Source: Blepharisma stoltei
Taxonomy: Eukaryota > Ciliophora > Heterotrichea > Heterotrichida > Blepharismidae
Assembly (NCBI GenBank): GCA_914767885.1
Contig: CAJZBQ010000062.1
Location: 682,001-746,000 of the forward strand
Length of the DNA: 64,000 bases
Direction of reading: 5' to 3'
Position 1 is the stretch's first letter, and each line of letters starts with the position of its first letter. Shown one piece after another: positions 33,242-44,240 of the stretch. The translations under genes were made by a program, and so were the position numbers. The notes beneath the pieces were generated by a model. That model did no database searches and was not told where the DNA came from. It saw only the letters and a list, made by a program, of their open reading frames with translations.

Positions 33242-33459
33242 TTTTTTTATTCTATTGCCTATAATTTTCTTAAAATTTTATATTTATTTAATTGAGTTTA
33301 TCTAAAAATTTATCATCCAATCATTTAGCTTACAAAAGAGTTTTCTGACTAAAATTTTCTGTTACAGAGTTGTGATAAGTATCTGAAGCATTCTAAATTT
33401 CTTTATATATAATTTTATGAAAAATTTAAATTAATGACGAATTTCAAAAGTAATGTAAG

Positions 33460-35482
33460 ATGGATAATCACATAATACCTCAGCATTCAAACATCTTCAT
33501 AGATGGCTTAACATTTTTCAGCGACTTTGATTCAGGGAATCTTAATCGTGCATCTAAAGTAGGACAGAATCAATATGAGCTTTGTGTTGCTGCTGACGCA
33601 GCAGATAAGGGTTTCAACAATTACCGAGTGTGGTTTCATTTCGGAATTAAAGGATTAAGAAAAGGCAATTTTTTTAAGCTCACGATCATGAATTTAAGCA
33701 ATTTTAGACTGATGGCAGCTCCTTCATATAGGCCTGTATGAAGATCTATCCCATCACAGCCTGAATGGCAGAGAATTCCAACAGATTCTTCGTTTGAAGC
33801 AAGCATCCCTTCATGTTTCAAGCTTTCTTGGGTTTTCGAGATGAATTACATGGACAATGACCTTTATTTTGCCTTTGCTCCACCTTATCCTTACTGTGAA
33901 GTTGCCAAAAGCATAAATAGTTTTCAAGACATTTGCCCTATAGATTCAATTTTTTATCGTGAAATTATTACTAGAAGTATTGATGGGAGAGATGTAGAGC
34001 TTATTACTATTTCTAATAGAGAAAATTTTACTACAGAAAGAGAAGACAGACTTTACCCAGCATTTTTAACACAAGAAGCTAGGTGCTATAAGCCAGCAAA
34101 ACCAGTTATTTTTATCAGTGCAAGAGTGCATCCAGGAGAAACTCCGGGATCGTTTATGCTTGATGGATTTTTAAAAGCGTTATTAGCTCAGGATAGGAGA
34201 GGGTATGTATTGAGAAAACTTTTTGTTTTTAAAATAATTCCAATATTGAACCCTGATGGAGTTTATCGAGGGCATTTCCGAGTTGATCAGAATGGGAACA
34301 ATTTAAACAGGTACTATATTAATCCTACGCAAAATGAGCACCCAACAATTTTTGCAGCAAAAACATATGCAGAGTATTTAAACTCTATATCAACAGTGGC
34401 TTTTTATTTAGATTTTCATGCCCATGTCTCGAGAAGAGGATGCTTTTTATTTGGAAATTACTTACCCCCTTTCCATGTGCGAACAAATAAATTTTGTTTA
34501 TTTGATAAGAGTTAATTTTTTTAAATTTATATATATATTTTATATCGAAATTTAAAAAATCGACTCGAAAGCAAACAGTAATTTAATATGTAAAATTTAT
34601 GTTTTAAAAAGAAAGCTGTTTTAAACTTCAACAGAATTAGCTAGAAATTTTATCATACTTCTTATCACTTACATATCAGAAGATTTTTCATAAAATTAAA
34701 ATAATTTTTGTTCGCAAATTACCAAAAATAGGAATTTTTTCAAATGGCTTTGTTTGTCGGAGTTAGAAATAGAACAGCAAGTAGAAAACGAACTATTTGC
34801 AAAACTGATGGAACTTAATTCGCCCTTTTTTGATTTTAGTGAATGTGATTTTTCTGAAAAAAGCATGACTGCAAAAGACCCAAAAGACCAGCACTCTAAA
34901 GAAGGCTGCGGAAGAGTAGCTTTACATAAAAGCACCGGAATTATAAGATGCTACACAGTTGAAGGGCCTTATCATGTGGCTAGGCCTTTGCACACAATTA
35001 CACCCTTGATAAATATAAAGGTGGGGAGAAGACATCCAGAATTACCTATAATAATTATGAATCAGGCAATTCTGGTTTATAATAGGTTCTTGTTTGATGA
35101 CTTAGGATCCGCTATTGCTGCATCAATACTTGATACATCTGGGTTGAATCCACTCTCAAGAGTTCCTTCAACTGAATATAAATGTATTGAAACCTTGAAA
35201 GAATTCATTTCCTCAAGGATAAACTTGCAAAGAAAAAGGCATAATTTAGTCACAAGAAGTTCATCCAAGACCGAGATGGAAAAAGTGAATAAATCCAACC
35301 CTAAACAAATTTTACCTAAAGTCGCAAATAAAGTAGCTAGAAAGCTGCCTATTATTTCTCCTATTCTTTCGGAGAGAGTTGCCACAAGCTTTTCTTTGCA
35401 AAAGTCAAACCAAAAATTGGCGACTTTGCCTCCGAGAAGGCAAACGACTACTCTTCTTAAATACCATAAGGCTCAAAGTTAA
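33460..35482 (+). CDS. Cytosolic carboxypeptidase, M14 family (CCP5/AGBL5-like), MITE-interrupted
   Basis: About 573 residues after removal of the insert at 34465-34765. The N-terminal beta domain contains the CCP-type NYRVWFHFGIKG; then FAPPYPYC; zinc ligands in ARVHPGETPGS and the later His of FHAHVSRRGCF; substrate-binding NPDGVYRGHFR and NNLNRYY; and catalytic Glu in RCYTVEGPY. Removal leaving one TTA gives RGCFLFGNYLEIEQQVENE, in phase. One TGA-Trp lies near residue 94. These enzymes remove glutamates from tubulin tails; the CCP5 group removes the branch-point glutamate. Such activity suits a ciliate. The C-terminal tail is basic and disordered. Confidence 0.92.
34465..34765 (-). mobile_element. 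Family A MITE/IES, copy A9 (301 bp, decayed)
   Basis: TTA-flanked, reversed relative to A1. The left hairpin (CCCCCTTTCCATGTGCGAACAA ... TTTTGTTTATTTGATAAG) is badly mutated; the right end GGCTTTGTTTGTCGGAG has lost most of its motif. Removal still restores the carboxypeptidase frame exactly, so excision probably does not need an intact motif. Confidence 0.88.
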
Positions 35483-35854
35483 GGGAGGGCTATTTATGCT
35501 AATATAACTTAATTATTTTTATTGCTTAATTTAATCAGAGAGTTTAAAAGCCCTTTGCCGGTCTCTTTCCCAGGCGAGTGATATGATAAATTAAGTGATT
35601 TTTATTTTCAAGATTTTGAAATTATAAATAACCCTGCACTAATATAATTTTAAAAAGATATAGTTGATCGAGCGAATAAGATTTATATCTAAAAGTATAA
35701 TGAAATCAATATATCTAGCTTATTCATTTATCTTACCTCATAATAAGTTAGCTCTTAAACAGAGAGTTTGATTTAGCATTATAAATAGTTATTATGACGT
35801 AAACTAACAAATCAAGAAGTCCTTAAATTACTATTTCTTCCTAAGATTATAAAA
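35483..35854. other. Intergenic, nothing recognised
   Basis: About 370 bp of AT-rich DNA between the convergent carboxypeptidase and LYR genes. No element ends, RNA or credible frame seen. Confidence 0.6.
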
Positions 35855-36109
35855 CTATTTTTTTTGTCTCGGCGTAAAAGTTGACACTCTTTCAATATTA
35901 CTCTCTCGAAGTTCATGCAATTTTCTTTCAGCTGTGCTATAAAAATGATCGACTTCTGGAATGTTTTTTCGAGGAATTTTGGCTCCTCTTTTGAATTCAT
36001 TCCTAGTTTGAATCAGCAGGCTTTCTCTCATTCCGAGAGGTCTTTTCATTATAAGCTTCAAGTAATGTCTGTACATTATGAGGACTTCGAACTTGAATGA
36101 TGACTGCAT
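35855..36109 (-). CDS. Small LYR-motif protein (SDHAF1-like)
   Basis: 84 residues. The start VLIMYRHYLKLIMKRP fits the LYR motif (here MYR) of mitochondrial assembly factors. Length and layout (RNEFKRGAKIPRKNIPEVDHFYSTAERKLHEL, two helices with Arg/Lys pairs) resemble SDHAF1, which delivers iron-sulfur clusters to the succinate dehydrogenase subunit. Other LYR family members are possible. Flanked by AT-rich intergenic DNA; no insert. Confidence 0.65.
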   Translation of the reverse strand: MQSSFKFEVLIMYRHYLKLIMKRPLGMRESLLIQTRNEFKRGAKIPRKNIPEVDHFYSTAERKLHELRESNIERVSTFTPRQKK

Positions 36110-36471
36110 TTTTAAAATGAATTATCTATTTATCAAATCAGATATAGAAATTTCCATTCAGCTATTTAGAGGGGTTTAATTATATTACATCAAGACGGTC
36201 TAAGACTATAGTAAGAGTAGTTTTTATTAAGATAGATCTTATCCTATGCTTAATTTTATTGCGAGTAATGATATATCAAAAAGTTTAGCTAGCCCTAAAT
36301 ATGTAAAAAATAGAATAGTGCATATTTCTAATAGATTAGCATTTTTGGATATGCATTTAATAATAATTTCGGTAATTGTAATCTTATTTATTAAACAATA
36401 TTTTCTAAAATATCAAAAGTGTATAAGATGTCATATTTACTGATGAAATTTAAAATTAATTTGTAGTAATA
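36110..36471. other. Intergenic, shared upstream region
   Basis: About 360 bp of AT-rich DNA between the divergent LYR-protein and UBC-like genes; it would hold both promoters. A 65-codon frame here is AT-biased and lacks any recognisable feature. Confidence 0.6.
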
Positions 36472-37584
36472 ATGGAGATGGATCATTTTACAAATGTGCA
36501 ATCGAGAAAGATCCTCGACGGTATTGCCCATTCAGAAATAAACTCTATCATAGTGCCAGAGTTTAGCATAGTCTTAACATCAAGAATGACTCCATTCGGA
36601 GTTATCTTGCGAACTGAAATCCCCAAAAATGCAATAAATGCTTATCAAAACATAGGATCTATAGTATTTGAAATTCATTTAGAAGGAAAATATCCTTATC
36701 AGCCTCCCAAAATCCTTTGCGAAACAATTTTTAGTTATCCATCCATTTCTGATGGCCGAGATCTTTTGGCTGAAATTTTAGAAACTAGCTGGTCTCCTAA
36801 AGTCAAAATATCTGATTTGATTAAAAAAATACCAAAATTTGTCGAAAAATTATCAAAAACAAATATATTAAGGCATCTTAATATAGGGAAATTTCATTTG
36901 GGCCATCCAATGCATCTGACAAGTTGAGCATTGAAAGAAAATATGGCATATTTTATATGCCACGAAATTGATTTAAAACTCCCTATCATTAAGCATGAAA
37001 GAATTATTGTAATAACTCATACAAGGATTTTAATTTTAAGCGTAAGCAAGGACTTTCTTGGTGTTGGCCATTTAATTAGCTGAGCTTCATTGGATTCAAT
37101 ATATACAATCATTAGATCAAGATCTCAAGAAAACAAAGTAGTGATTCAATGGAAAAAAGTAGCTAGGGAAAGACAGATTTCTCAGCAATTTCTGATAGAT
37201 CAAGCGTCAGAGTTTGTTACGCTAGTATGTAGTAATATTCGAAAACTAGGTGATCTGTACAATAAAAATTTAGAAAACGAGCTTGAAAGTGATGAAATAA
37301 ACTTAAACGAAGGGAACAGTAAAATTTTAGAAGAGATATCTAAATATGAAAGTATGTTTGAAAGCATAAATAAAATAGAAACAGTTGATTCTTTAATGGT
37401 TCTATATCAAAAAGCTATAGAGTATTACTCTCTCAAAGATGAAGCAATGTATCAAAAATTAATCCAGAGGATGCATCTGTTCCTATCGAAGAAAAACATT
37501 ATGAAAATGTTTGAAAAAAGAAAAAAATTAGAAGAGGGGAAGAATATGGAAAATTTAGAAGACGAGAAAGAAAAACTTATATAA
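36472..37584 (+). CDS. UBC-fold (E2-variant-like) N-terminal domain protein
   Basis: 370 residues with two TGA-Trp. Residues about 1-125 have the layout of a ubiquitin-conjugating fold: VILRTEIPKNAINAYQNIGSIVFEIHL, then the hallmark EGKYPYQPPKILCET. No Cys-containing active-site HPN motif is seen, so it would be an inactive E2 variant or RWD-like domain. The middle may be a PH-like sheet (MAYFICHEIDLKLPIIKHERIIV...). The C-terminus is helical and Lys/Glu-rich. Function otherwise unknown. Confidence 0.72.
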
Positions 37585-37696
37585 TGTTTATAATATTTGC
37601 TATAAGCTTCAAAGCATTTTAAATATTTATAAATAAACACAACTAGTGCGCCATTCTAAAGTAAGAACAATATTAATATTTGAATATATTTTTAGC

Positions 37697-39351
37697 TTAG
37701 CTCGCTTCTTGCACTATATCTATAATGACACTCGTAAACCCGATTATCGCCAAAGTCCAGCTGGCAATCAAGACTATAAGATTTCGAGGTGTCGTGAGCG
37801 GTTGTTCACTAAGCTTGATGTACATTAGACCTGGAATTATCAACCCCATAACCCCAGCGCAAAATCCTCCCAAAAAATTAAAAACGACTGTTATATTTGG
37901 ATAAAACATAGCTATAAGCATGCAGCCCATAATTGTAGTCAGAGTTATGGACAAATGCATTATTAAAGACGACGTACCATCCACTTTAAATATTAATTTT
38001 TCAATAGACGTTCTGCAAGGGAGCAAATTTATTGGAATTGCTATCGTTAGCGTAAAAGAAATCAGGAATCTTGCGATCACCATAGCCCAGTCGTTTCCTA
38101 TGCTGTCAGGTGCTTTTCTCATAATGATTAGATTGGGGGTATCATTGAGGCAGGATAAATAACCAAATAAGGCAAGGATACAGAAGAGAGAGCTCATTAT
38201 GTATATAGAGTTTCGAGTCACTTTTTTCATCCTTGGCTCTGTTCGATTAAAAAGTTCCCCTTGAATTCTTGCAATGTTCTGATGACAGAGATAAGCAAAC
38301 ATTCCAATTGAGAAAGCGCTGAAAATATTTATGTCGACCACAAAGTAGTTTATTTTAGAAAAGTTGTTATGTTTAACAAAAAATGGGAACTCTATGATTA
38401 CCACAAGCATAACGAAAGTCAGACAAATGACGTTGAACAAAGCCTTGAATCTGAGAGTTGTTAGTTTTCTCATAAGTCCCAAAGGTGTAACTATAAGTAC
38501 ATTTAAAAATAGCATAATTAAGTCTCTTTCTAGTGCTCTGTCAAAGTTCATATTCAAAGACTTGAAAATACTTGGGACGATTTCGCCGACAATTATATTT
38601 AAAGCGATAATTAGGCCGATTCCATTTAAAATTATTGCTGTGTCTAATAGAACGGCCCACTTCACTCCAAGCATTTCTTTGCAGACGGTCGGATAGTGGT
38701 AAATATTGTACTTTTTAGCACAATTACTGACGGTTTTCAAACTGTAATACATCAAGAAAGCACAAAGAATAACAATCGCCAGACCCAAAATTAAGCCTGC
38801 CTGTAGTAAACATAGGGGTATTGCTAGATATCCAGCACCCATTGCTGTCGAGGTCAGAATAAACACAGATCCTCTAACTCCCCCTCCGTGAGCGAACAAC
38901 AAAAAATTTTGTTTGCACAGAGGATTAAATTTTTTTTTTAAAACTTTATATATAAATTTTATTAATATTTTTTTCGAAATTTTAAAAAATCCCAATTTGC
39001 AAAATTGGAAAGCAAATATTAATTCAATTTGTAAATTTTATGTTTTAAGACGAAAGATGTTTAAAAATAAAATAGAATTAGCGAGAGATTTCATTATATT
39101 AATTACCACTATATATCAATCATAAAAAAAATTCTTACTCGCGGAGGTTGGATTTTTAGGCAAAAAATAGGGATTTTCCAATGACTTTGTTCGCTCACAG
39201 AGGGGTGAGTAAGAGAGCCTTGTTTCATTGGCCCAAAAGTTCTGTGCACCCAAGAATTCCTTTTTGCTTGATAATTATTTAAAGGAGGAAGCTTGGTTGC
39301 CCCATCTTTGTCGTTGTAATCAATTAAGCTGATTTGTTCACCGGTAGCCAT
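37697..39351 (-). CDS. Amino acid/auxin permease family transporter, MITE-interrupted
   Basis: About 440 residues with about 11 hydrophobic helices. After a short cytosolic N-terminus (MATGEQISLIDYND...) the first helix is FILTSTAMGAGYLAIPLCLL, the AAAP-type start where a Gly-rich break binds the amino-acid substrate. Removal of the insert at 38878-39212 gives ...GPMKQGSLRGSVFILTSTAMG..., in phase. Probable role: amino-acid transport across the plasma or vacuolar membrane; substrate unknown. Confidence 0.88.
38878..39212 (-). mobile_element. Family A MITE/IES, copy A10 (335 bp, decayed)
   Basis: TAA-flanked, reversed relative to A1. The left hairpin CCCCTCCGTGAGCGAACAA ... TTTTGTTTGCACAGAGG is partly mutated; the right end has ACTCGCGGAGGTTGG, spacer, then TTGTTCGCTCACAGAGGGGTGAG. 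Removal restores the first transmembrane helix of the transporter. Confidence 0.9.
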
Positions 39352-39951
39352 ACTTATGTAAAATTACATAAATACGCCACAATAATTAAAGCATCGGGAA
39401 TTCAAAATTTAAATGCTGATTTAACTCTCTTTTTATAAAGAAAGAAAGAAAAAAAATGGTGATATTGATGCCTTTCTCCTCTAAAGGTTTACCTGTTTCT
39501 GCAAGACGAGCTAGACAAAATATCCTATCACATGGCTTTCTCTCATCGTGCTCATCGGGGCACTCTATAGGTAGTGGCTCTACTCTGGGGACTGATCTTT
39601 GTGCAGGATCGGAAATCCAAAAGGGTGACATTTTTTGGCGGCTATAGGTTTAGCCGATGGCCAGCATAACAATTTAATTTAATATATAAAGAATTTTTGG
39701 TAAGATTAAAAAAACATTATAAAAATAGCTTATGAAAGGGTTATAAATTAAAACTTTACTGCTGCATGGTTGATGGAGTAAGCAGTAATTTGGTGCTAAA
39801 AATTGATTTTTAAGTTTGGGTATTCTTTGTTTATCCATTATTGATTCAGAGCAAAATATGTAAATTAAATATTAAAAAATTTGGTTTATTATAAATACAA
39901 CTCTTTGAAAAAGCTTTCAACCAAACTCATAGATTTAAATAAAGATAAGGT
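39352..39951. other. Intergenic region with one family S insert
   Basis: About 600 bp between two minus-strand genes. The middle is a GC-richer family S element; the rest is AT-rich with no gene seen. Confidence 0.6.
39443..39684 (+). mobile_element. Family S element (about 240 bp), intergenic
   Basis: Starts in an A-rich run leading to AAAAAAATGGTGATATTG, ends TAACAATTTAATTTAATA, flanked by TATAAAGAA on both sides (short target repeat). Its inner segment GGGGCACTCTATAGGTAGTGG resembles the element near 46.0 kb (ACACTCTACAGGTGGCGG), so the two are related copies. Confidence 0.68.
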
Positions 39952-40797
39952 CTAATGCTTATTCAAGACTCTTTTTAGTTCATGAAGTCTTTCAGTTGAT
40001 AAGCTACTGTTCATCTGGCTTGCATTGAGTATAGGAATTTGTAAAATTGGACGATTAAAGTGAGTTAGTTGTTCTGATCTAGATTTTCCATTCCTATTAA
40101 AGCTTGCTATAATATCAAAAGCCGATTTTGACCTTGTATTGGTCATTTTCTTAGGAGAGGCTTCTTTAAATAAAACTTTTGGATATTTTAACAATGTTTC
40201 TTTTACTGGTTTTGACTCAAAATTTGATTTTCTCTTTATCCTTTCAGTATATATTTCTTGAGGATTAAGCCCATCACTTTCTTGAGGGTTTCCTGAAGCT
40301 GGGGAAATTAGAAAGGGATTCCATTTTGGCCTATTCAAATTAACTCTACCAAGATCTGGGCCTTCATTTTGTCTTAGCTTAAGCATGGTGATACTTCTAT
40401 AAGAATAAATTCTCGTGGTATTGCTTTTCTTTTTCCCTTTAAAATGCAATTTTCCATCTGAAAAATTCTTTGAGATAATTTTCTTGAGAGGGAGCTTAGG
40501 GATGCTGCTAAGATTTGCTTTATCTATTGGGATTAAAAAGCAGGTTTTTATTATTTCATCAATTTCTCCTAGCATTTGGTCCATTTCGCTATCAAACTCG
40601 TCATATCGATCTTCATCCTCTTCAAAAACCTTGTTTAAAGCTTCAGGATCTGGCAGATATTTCTCCAGCAATTGAGTTTGGGAAAAATAGCTTTCTTTCA
40701 TCTTTTCACGTCGAAATCTCATGACCATTTCTTGAGCTTTTTCATCCCTATCACTGGGTTTGAAGTGGTAAATAATTCTTGATCTTGATAAGTCCAT
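39952..40797 (-). CDS. Unknown basic protein, 281 residues
   Basis: Single uninterrupted frame from MDLSRSRIIYHFKPSD. An acidic stretch (EEDEDRYDEFDSEMDQML) near residue 60 is followed by a long basic, Ser/Asn-rich region with no domain I recognise. Position and composition suggest a real gene (regular codon use, TAA stop, clear ATG). Confidence 0.75.
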   Translation of the reverse strand: MDLSRSRIIYHFKPSDRDEKAQEMVMRFRREKMKESYFSQTQLLEKYLPDPEALNKVFEEDEDRYDEFDSEMDQMLGEIDEIIKTCFLIPIDKANLSSIPKLPLKKIISKNFSDGKLHFKGKKKSNTTRIYSYRSITMLKLRQNEGPDLGRVNLNRPKWNPFLISPASGNPQESDGLNPQEIYTERIKRKSNFESKPVKETLLKYPKVLFKEASPKKMTNTRSKSAFDIIASFNRNGKSRSEQLTHFNRPILQIPILNASQMNSSLSTERLHELKRVLNKH

Positions 40798-40949
40798 CTA
40801 TAACAGTGGGTAGTTTAATTATTATTTCATTAAAATTGTCAATAATTAATATTAACTTATAAAGAAAGATCGTTTCTTTAATGGAAAAATTGGTGGCTTT
40901 TAGTATTAATATAAATGCAATGTTGAAAGGTTAAATTTATTAAAACTAT

Positions 40950-41225
40950 TTAGCAAAGCGCTTTCAATAGCTCTTCAACCATAACCTTGAACTCTTCTAA
41001 GTTCAGCTTACCATCTTGGTCTTCGTCTAAAGCTTCGATGAGCTCGTTTACCATTTCATCATCAGGGGGAGGCGTTCCACAATCCTTAGATATCATACCT
41101 AGAGCCTCTTTCAATTCACTTCTTTCAATATTTCCTGAGTGATCTGTATCGAAACTGTCAAAAATCACTTTTGCAATTCCATGAACTTCTGCAGGGTTAT
41201 TTAAAATTGATTGAATTTCGGCCAT
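40950..41225 (-). CDS. Small two-EF-hand calcium-binding protein
   Basis: 91 residues from MAEIQSILNN. Two canonical EF-hand loops: DTDHSGNIERSE (about 29-40) and DEDQDGKLNLEE (about 69-80), each with Asp at positions 1, 3 and 5, Gly at 6 and Glu at 12. Size is like an S100/calbindin or half-calmodulin. It probably acts as a Ca2+ sensor or buffer. An in-frame extension of 24 codons upstream begins at a less likely start. Confidence 0.88.
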   Translation of the reverse strand: MAEIQSILNNPAEVHGIAKVIFDSFDTDHSGNIERSELKEALGMISKDCGTPPPDDEMVNELIEALDEDQDGKLNLEEFKVMVEELLKALC

Positions 41226-41393
41226 TTCAAAATTATATATTAATATAATAATTTTTTTTTCAGTATATTTACTTTGAAAGCTGATTTGGGTAATCAAATA
41301 AGATAAGAAATGAATGTCTCTTATAAATAGTACATATATTATTAGTATTAAATAGATCTTTACTAAAACTAATTCCCAAATAAAGTAAAATCC

Positions 41394-43142
41394 TTATTTT
41401 TTCATGACTGAATTCAGTAATACAAATGATCTTTTCAATCCTTTTAACTCTTTTTCTAAATCAATTTTCTCGATAAATGTCTTCCTTTGAGGACGAGGAG
41501 TTTCTGTAATGTCACTTTTTTCTTTATCAAACTCATGCTTTTCAAGCTCTTTCTCATATAGAGAAATTATATTTTCATACTTTCGCTTGACGAGCTTTAG
41601 TGAGTCAATTTTTTCTAAATATTTTTTTTCTTTTGCAATCATATCTGATTTTATCATTTTAATTTCATGTTGAGCTTCTATATTTTCTGCTTTATTTACT
41701 CTCTCTTGGTCAAGCTCTAGCTTGATTTCTTTAATTTTTTCATTATTTGCTCCTACTACTCATTCACAAAGAAGGAAAATCCCTTTTAAGCATTTTTCTA
41801 GAGCTGTAGAATACTCTGGGATAAACTCCGCAATCCCTCGAATAATTATCCGTAAATGTCTTGAATATTCCCCTATTCAATACTCAACCTTTTTACTAAG
41901 TTCTTCATTATTTATCTTTTCGTTGCATTGATTTTCTAATAATGATAAAATGTCTCTATTAAAATATTTTGCTTTTTCTTTCATTTTTTTACAGACTTGG
42001 AGAAGCTCTTCAGGGGTTGGCTCTACAATATTTTCTGTTTTTTCTGGGCTATAGGCTGTTAGCTCATCATTTTTGTTACTGATTGTAATTCTATCATGAA
42101 ATGAGTCACTTTCATATAACATTAAATTTGGTAAAATAATTTTTATAGGTGATCCGAGCTTTAAATTTCATTTTTTGCCATATCCTGAAATAGCTAAAGT
42201 ATTAGAAGTTTCAATATCTTCTTTAAGATCTTTCAATGAAAATTTTTGTCTTACTTTTCGAGCTGTTGAAGGTCTGCTTGGCATACTCCTCTCTGTTAAT
42301 AAGCCTAAGTCCTCCGTATTTTTTCTATGTGTACTAGGAGGCTTTGGTATTGATATATTTTTACTATCACATTGAATCATCAAGCAAACTCCCTCAATTC
42401 TATTAGGCTCTTTTCCAGTTTCGCAATCCTTGCATATGAACAACTCATTCTTTGTATTCAAATAATACGAATTTCCACATTTCTCGCATTTCTCTATAAA
42501 TCCAAGAAAAGAAAAATCAATTACTTGATTTTCTGAGGTTTTTTTATTAGTAAACGTCTTCTCGATGTTTTTGGTCATCTGGTTAATGTCACAAGTATTA
42601 TGTTTTGGCTCTGTTATCATTGAATATAATATTTTTGATAAAAAATTAGGCGAATTTGGTTTTGATGCAATGTCATAATTGTAATCAATCAAGGAAATAA
42701 GGTTGTTTAGATGGTTCATTTTAGATAAAATCATTTTATGGATGTTTTCTTCAATTTCAAGTACTTTTTGGTACTCTTGAAGGAATGGAGACTCTTCAAG
42801 CATATCTGTAACTTCTCTGACATGGGCTAAATATTCATCATGTTTTCGTCTTTCTTCGTCTTCTTGTGAACAGAATATTTTCATAAGGAGATCGTTAGGG
42901 GTAATTGATCGTTGCTCTATCATTCTGTCATAAGGCTTAGCACTTTGTGCTCTTTTTGCAGGAGAGTTTTCATTAGATAATGATGCTTGTGATGGTGTAA
43001 ATCTTTTCATTCTTTTGAAGCTTTGAGGCCTGATCTGGATTTGTGGACTAATTTTTTTGTCGTTTATGTTAAGCTTTGATATAAATTCAGCAAAACGTTT
43101 GGAGCTTATATTTAGATTTGATGTCTGCTGACTTTTCAACAT
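41394..43142 (-). CDS. Unknown protein with Cys4 zinc-ribbon and coiled coil
   Basis: 582 residues; three TGA-Trp are needed to join what would be four fragments. The N-terminus is Ser/Arg-rich. A CEKCGNSYYL...FICKDCE motif near residue 220 has the CxxC-x(n)-CxxC spacing of a zinc ribbon. The C-terminal 180 residues are coiled coil with KEKKYLEKIDSLKLVKRKYE. No family recognised. No insert. Confidence 0.78.
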
Positions 43143-43245
43143 TTAGAGATAATTGTTATAATAGGCATTTTAACTAATTATTGTATTAAATTTAAAAGGA
43201 TTTTGTGCTAACAGATATAGGAATTTTATTAAAGATATTTATAAA

Positions 43246-43995
43246 ATGTCAAAGCTCGATGAAAAAATATCAGATCTTTTAGTGCTCTCAATTGCTGGGT
43301 CTCAAAAAGAGCAGAAATCAGCAGAAGCAGAGCTTGAGATTCTTAGCCAAGACAAGAAATCAATATTTACAATTTTAAGCAGATTATTAGCAAATCCAGA
43401 TACTCCACAGATTCTTAAAAGTTCAGCTGCCTTTCACTTAAGACAAACAATTAGAAAGGCAATTGAATGCAATGAACTCGACTCAGAGGTTCGCCACTTA
43501 TTATTTAACTCTATTTCAGCTGCATTAGTAAGTCAAAACTTGGATACAGTCACTAAAGGGGCTTTACAATATTCCCTAAATCTTGTTATTACTGGGGAGT
43601 GAATAGAATCATTAAAGCCCTCTAAAGAAAAATTAGAGGAAAATAAAGCATCATCTGTAGGAAAAAAGAGTGCAAAGAAATCTAAAGAAAGCCTACAATT
43701 TTCAGCTCAATCTGTATCTAAAATCATGAAAAAATTCAAAATAACTAAACGAATCGGATCTGGCGCTCCTGTTTACCTCGCTGCTGTTTTAGAATTTTTA
43801 GCTTCAGAAATGCTTGAGCTTGCAGGAAATGCTGCAAAGGATTACAAAAAATCTAGAATTGTTCCTAAACACATACAATTTGCAATTAGAAAAAACAAAG
43901 AACTGAGTAAGCTAATTATGAATAAAAGTATTGAAGAAAATATAGCAAACATTTTAGAAAGGCAGAAAAAAGATGCAGAAACTCATGAGCATTAA
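43246..43995 (+). CDS. Importin-N / histone H2A-fold fusion protein
   Basis: 249 residues, one TGA-Trp (...VITGE-W-IESL). Residues about 1-123 look like an importin-beta N-terminal (IBN_N) HEAT domain: [10 protein letters not shown]..., [32 protein letters not shown], and the closing GEWIESL. A short Lys/Ser linker ([13 protein letters not shown]) looks like a histone tail. Residues about 150-235 are an H2A fold: [20 protein letters not shown], then [20 protein letters not shown] and [20 protein letters not shown]. The H2A C-terminal docking part is replaced by a different helix. It may be a histone variant, a chaperone-like fusion or a structural divergence. No ATG-based split is needed. Confidence 0.85.
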
Positions 43996-44240
43996 GCATT
44001 GTAAGCGATGATAATTTTATTTTAAAAAATTACTTATATGAGAAATGGTTTTTAACTTTTTTATTAATTCATTTTGGCTCTTTTAGTAAAGAGAATTGCT
44101 AATAACTTAATCTAAAATTATTATATATATCATGTTTTAGTGAATAAAAGTTTTCTTTAACTTTAAACCTTTCAGATTATGGATACGATTATTTAATCTT
44201 ATGGTATAAAGCAAAAATTTAAGCAAATAATTGAAAAAGC

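Noticed and set aside
36246..36443. 65-codon frame in the upstream region of the UBC-like gene
   Set aside because: AT-biased, short and without a recognisable feature; between two divergent promoters.
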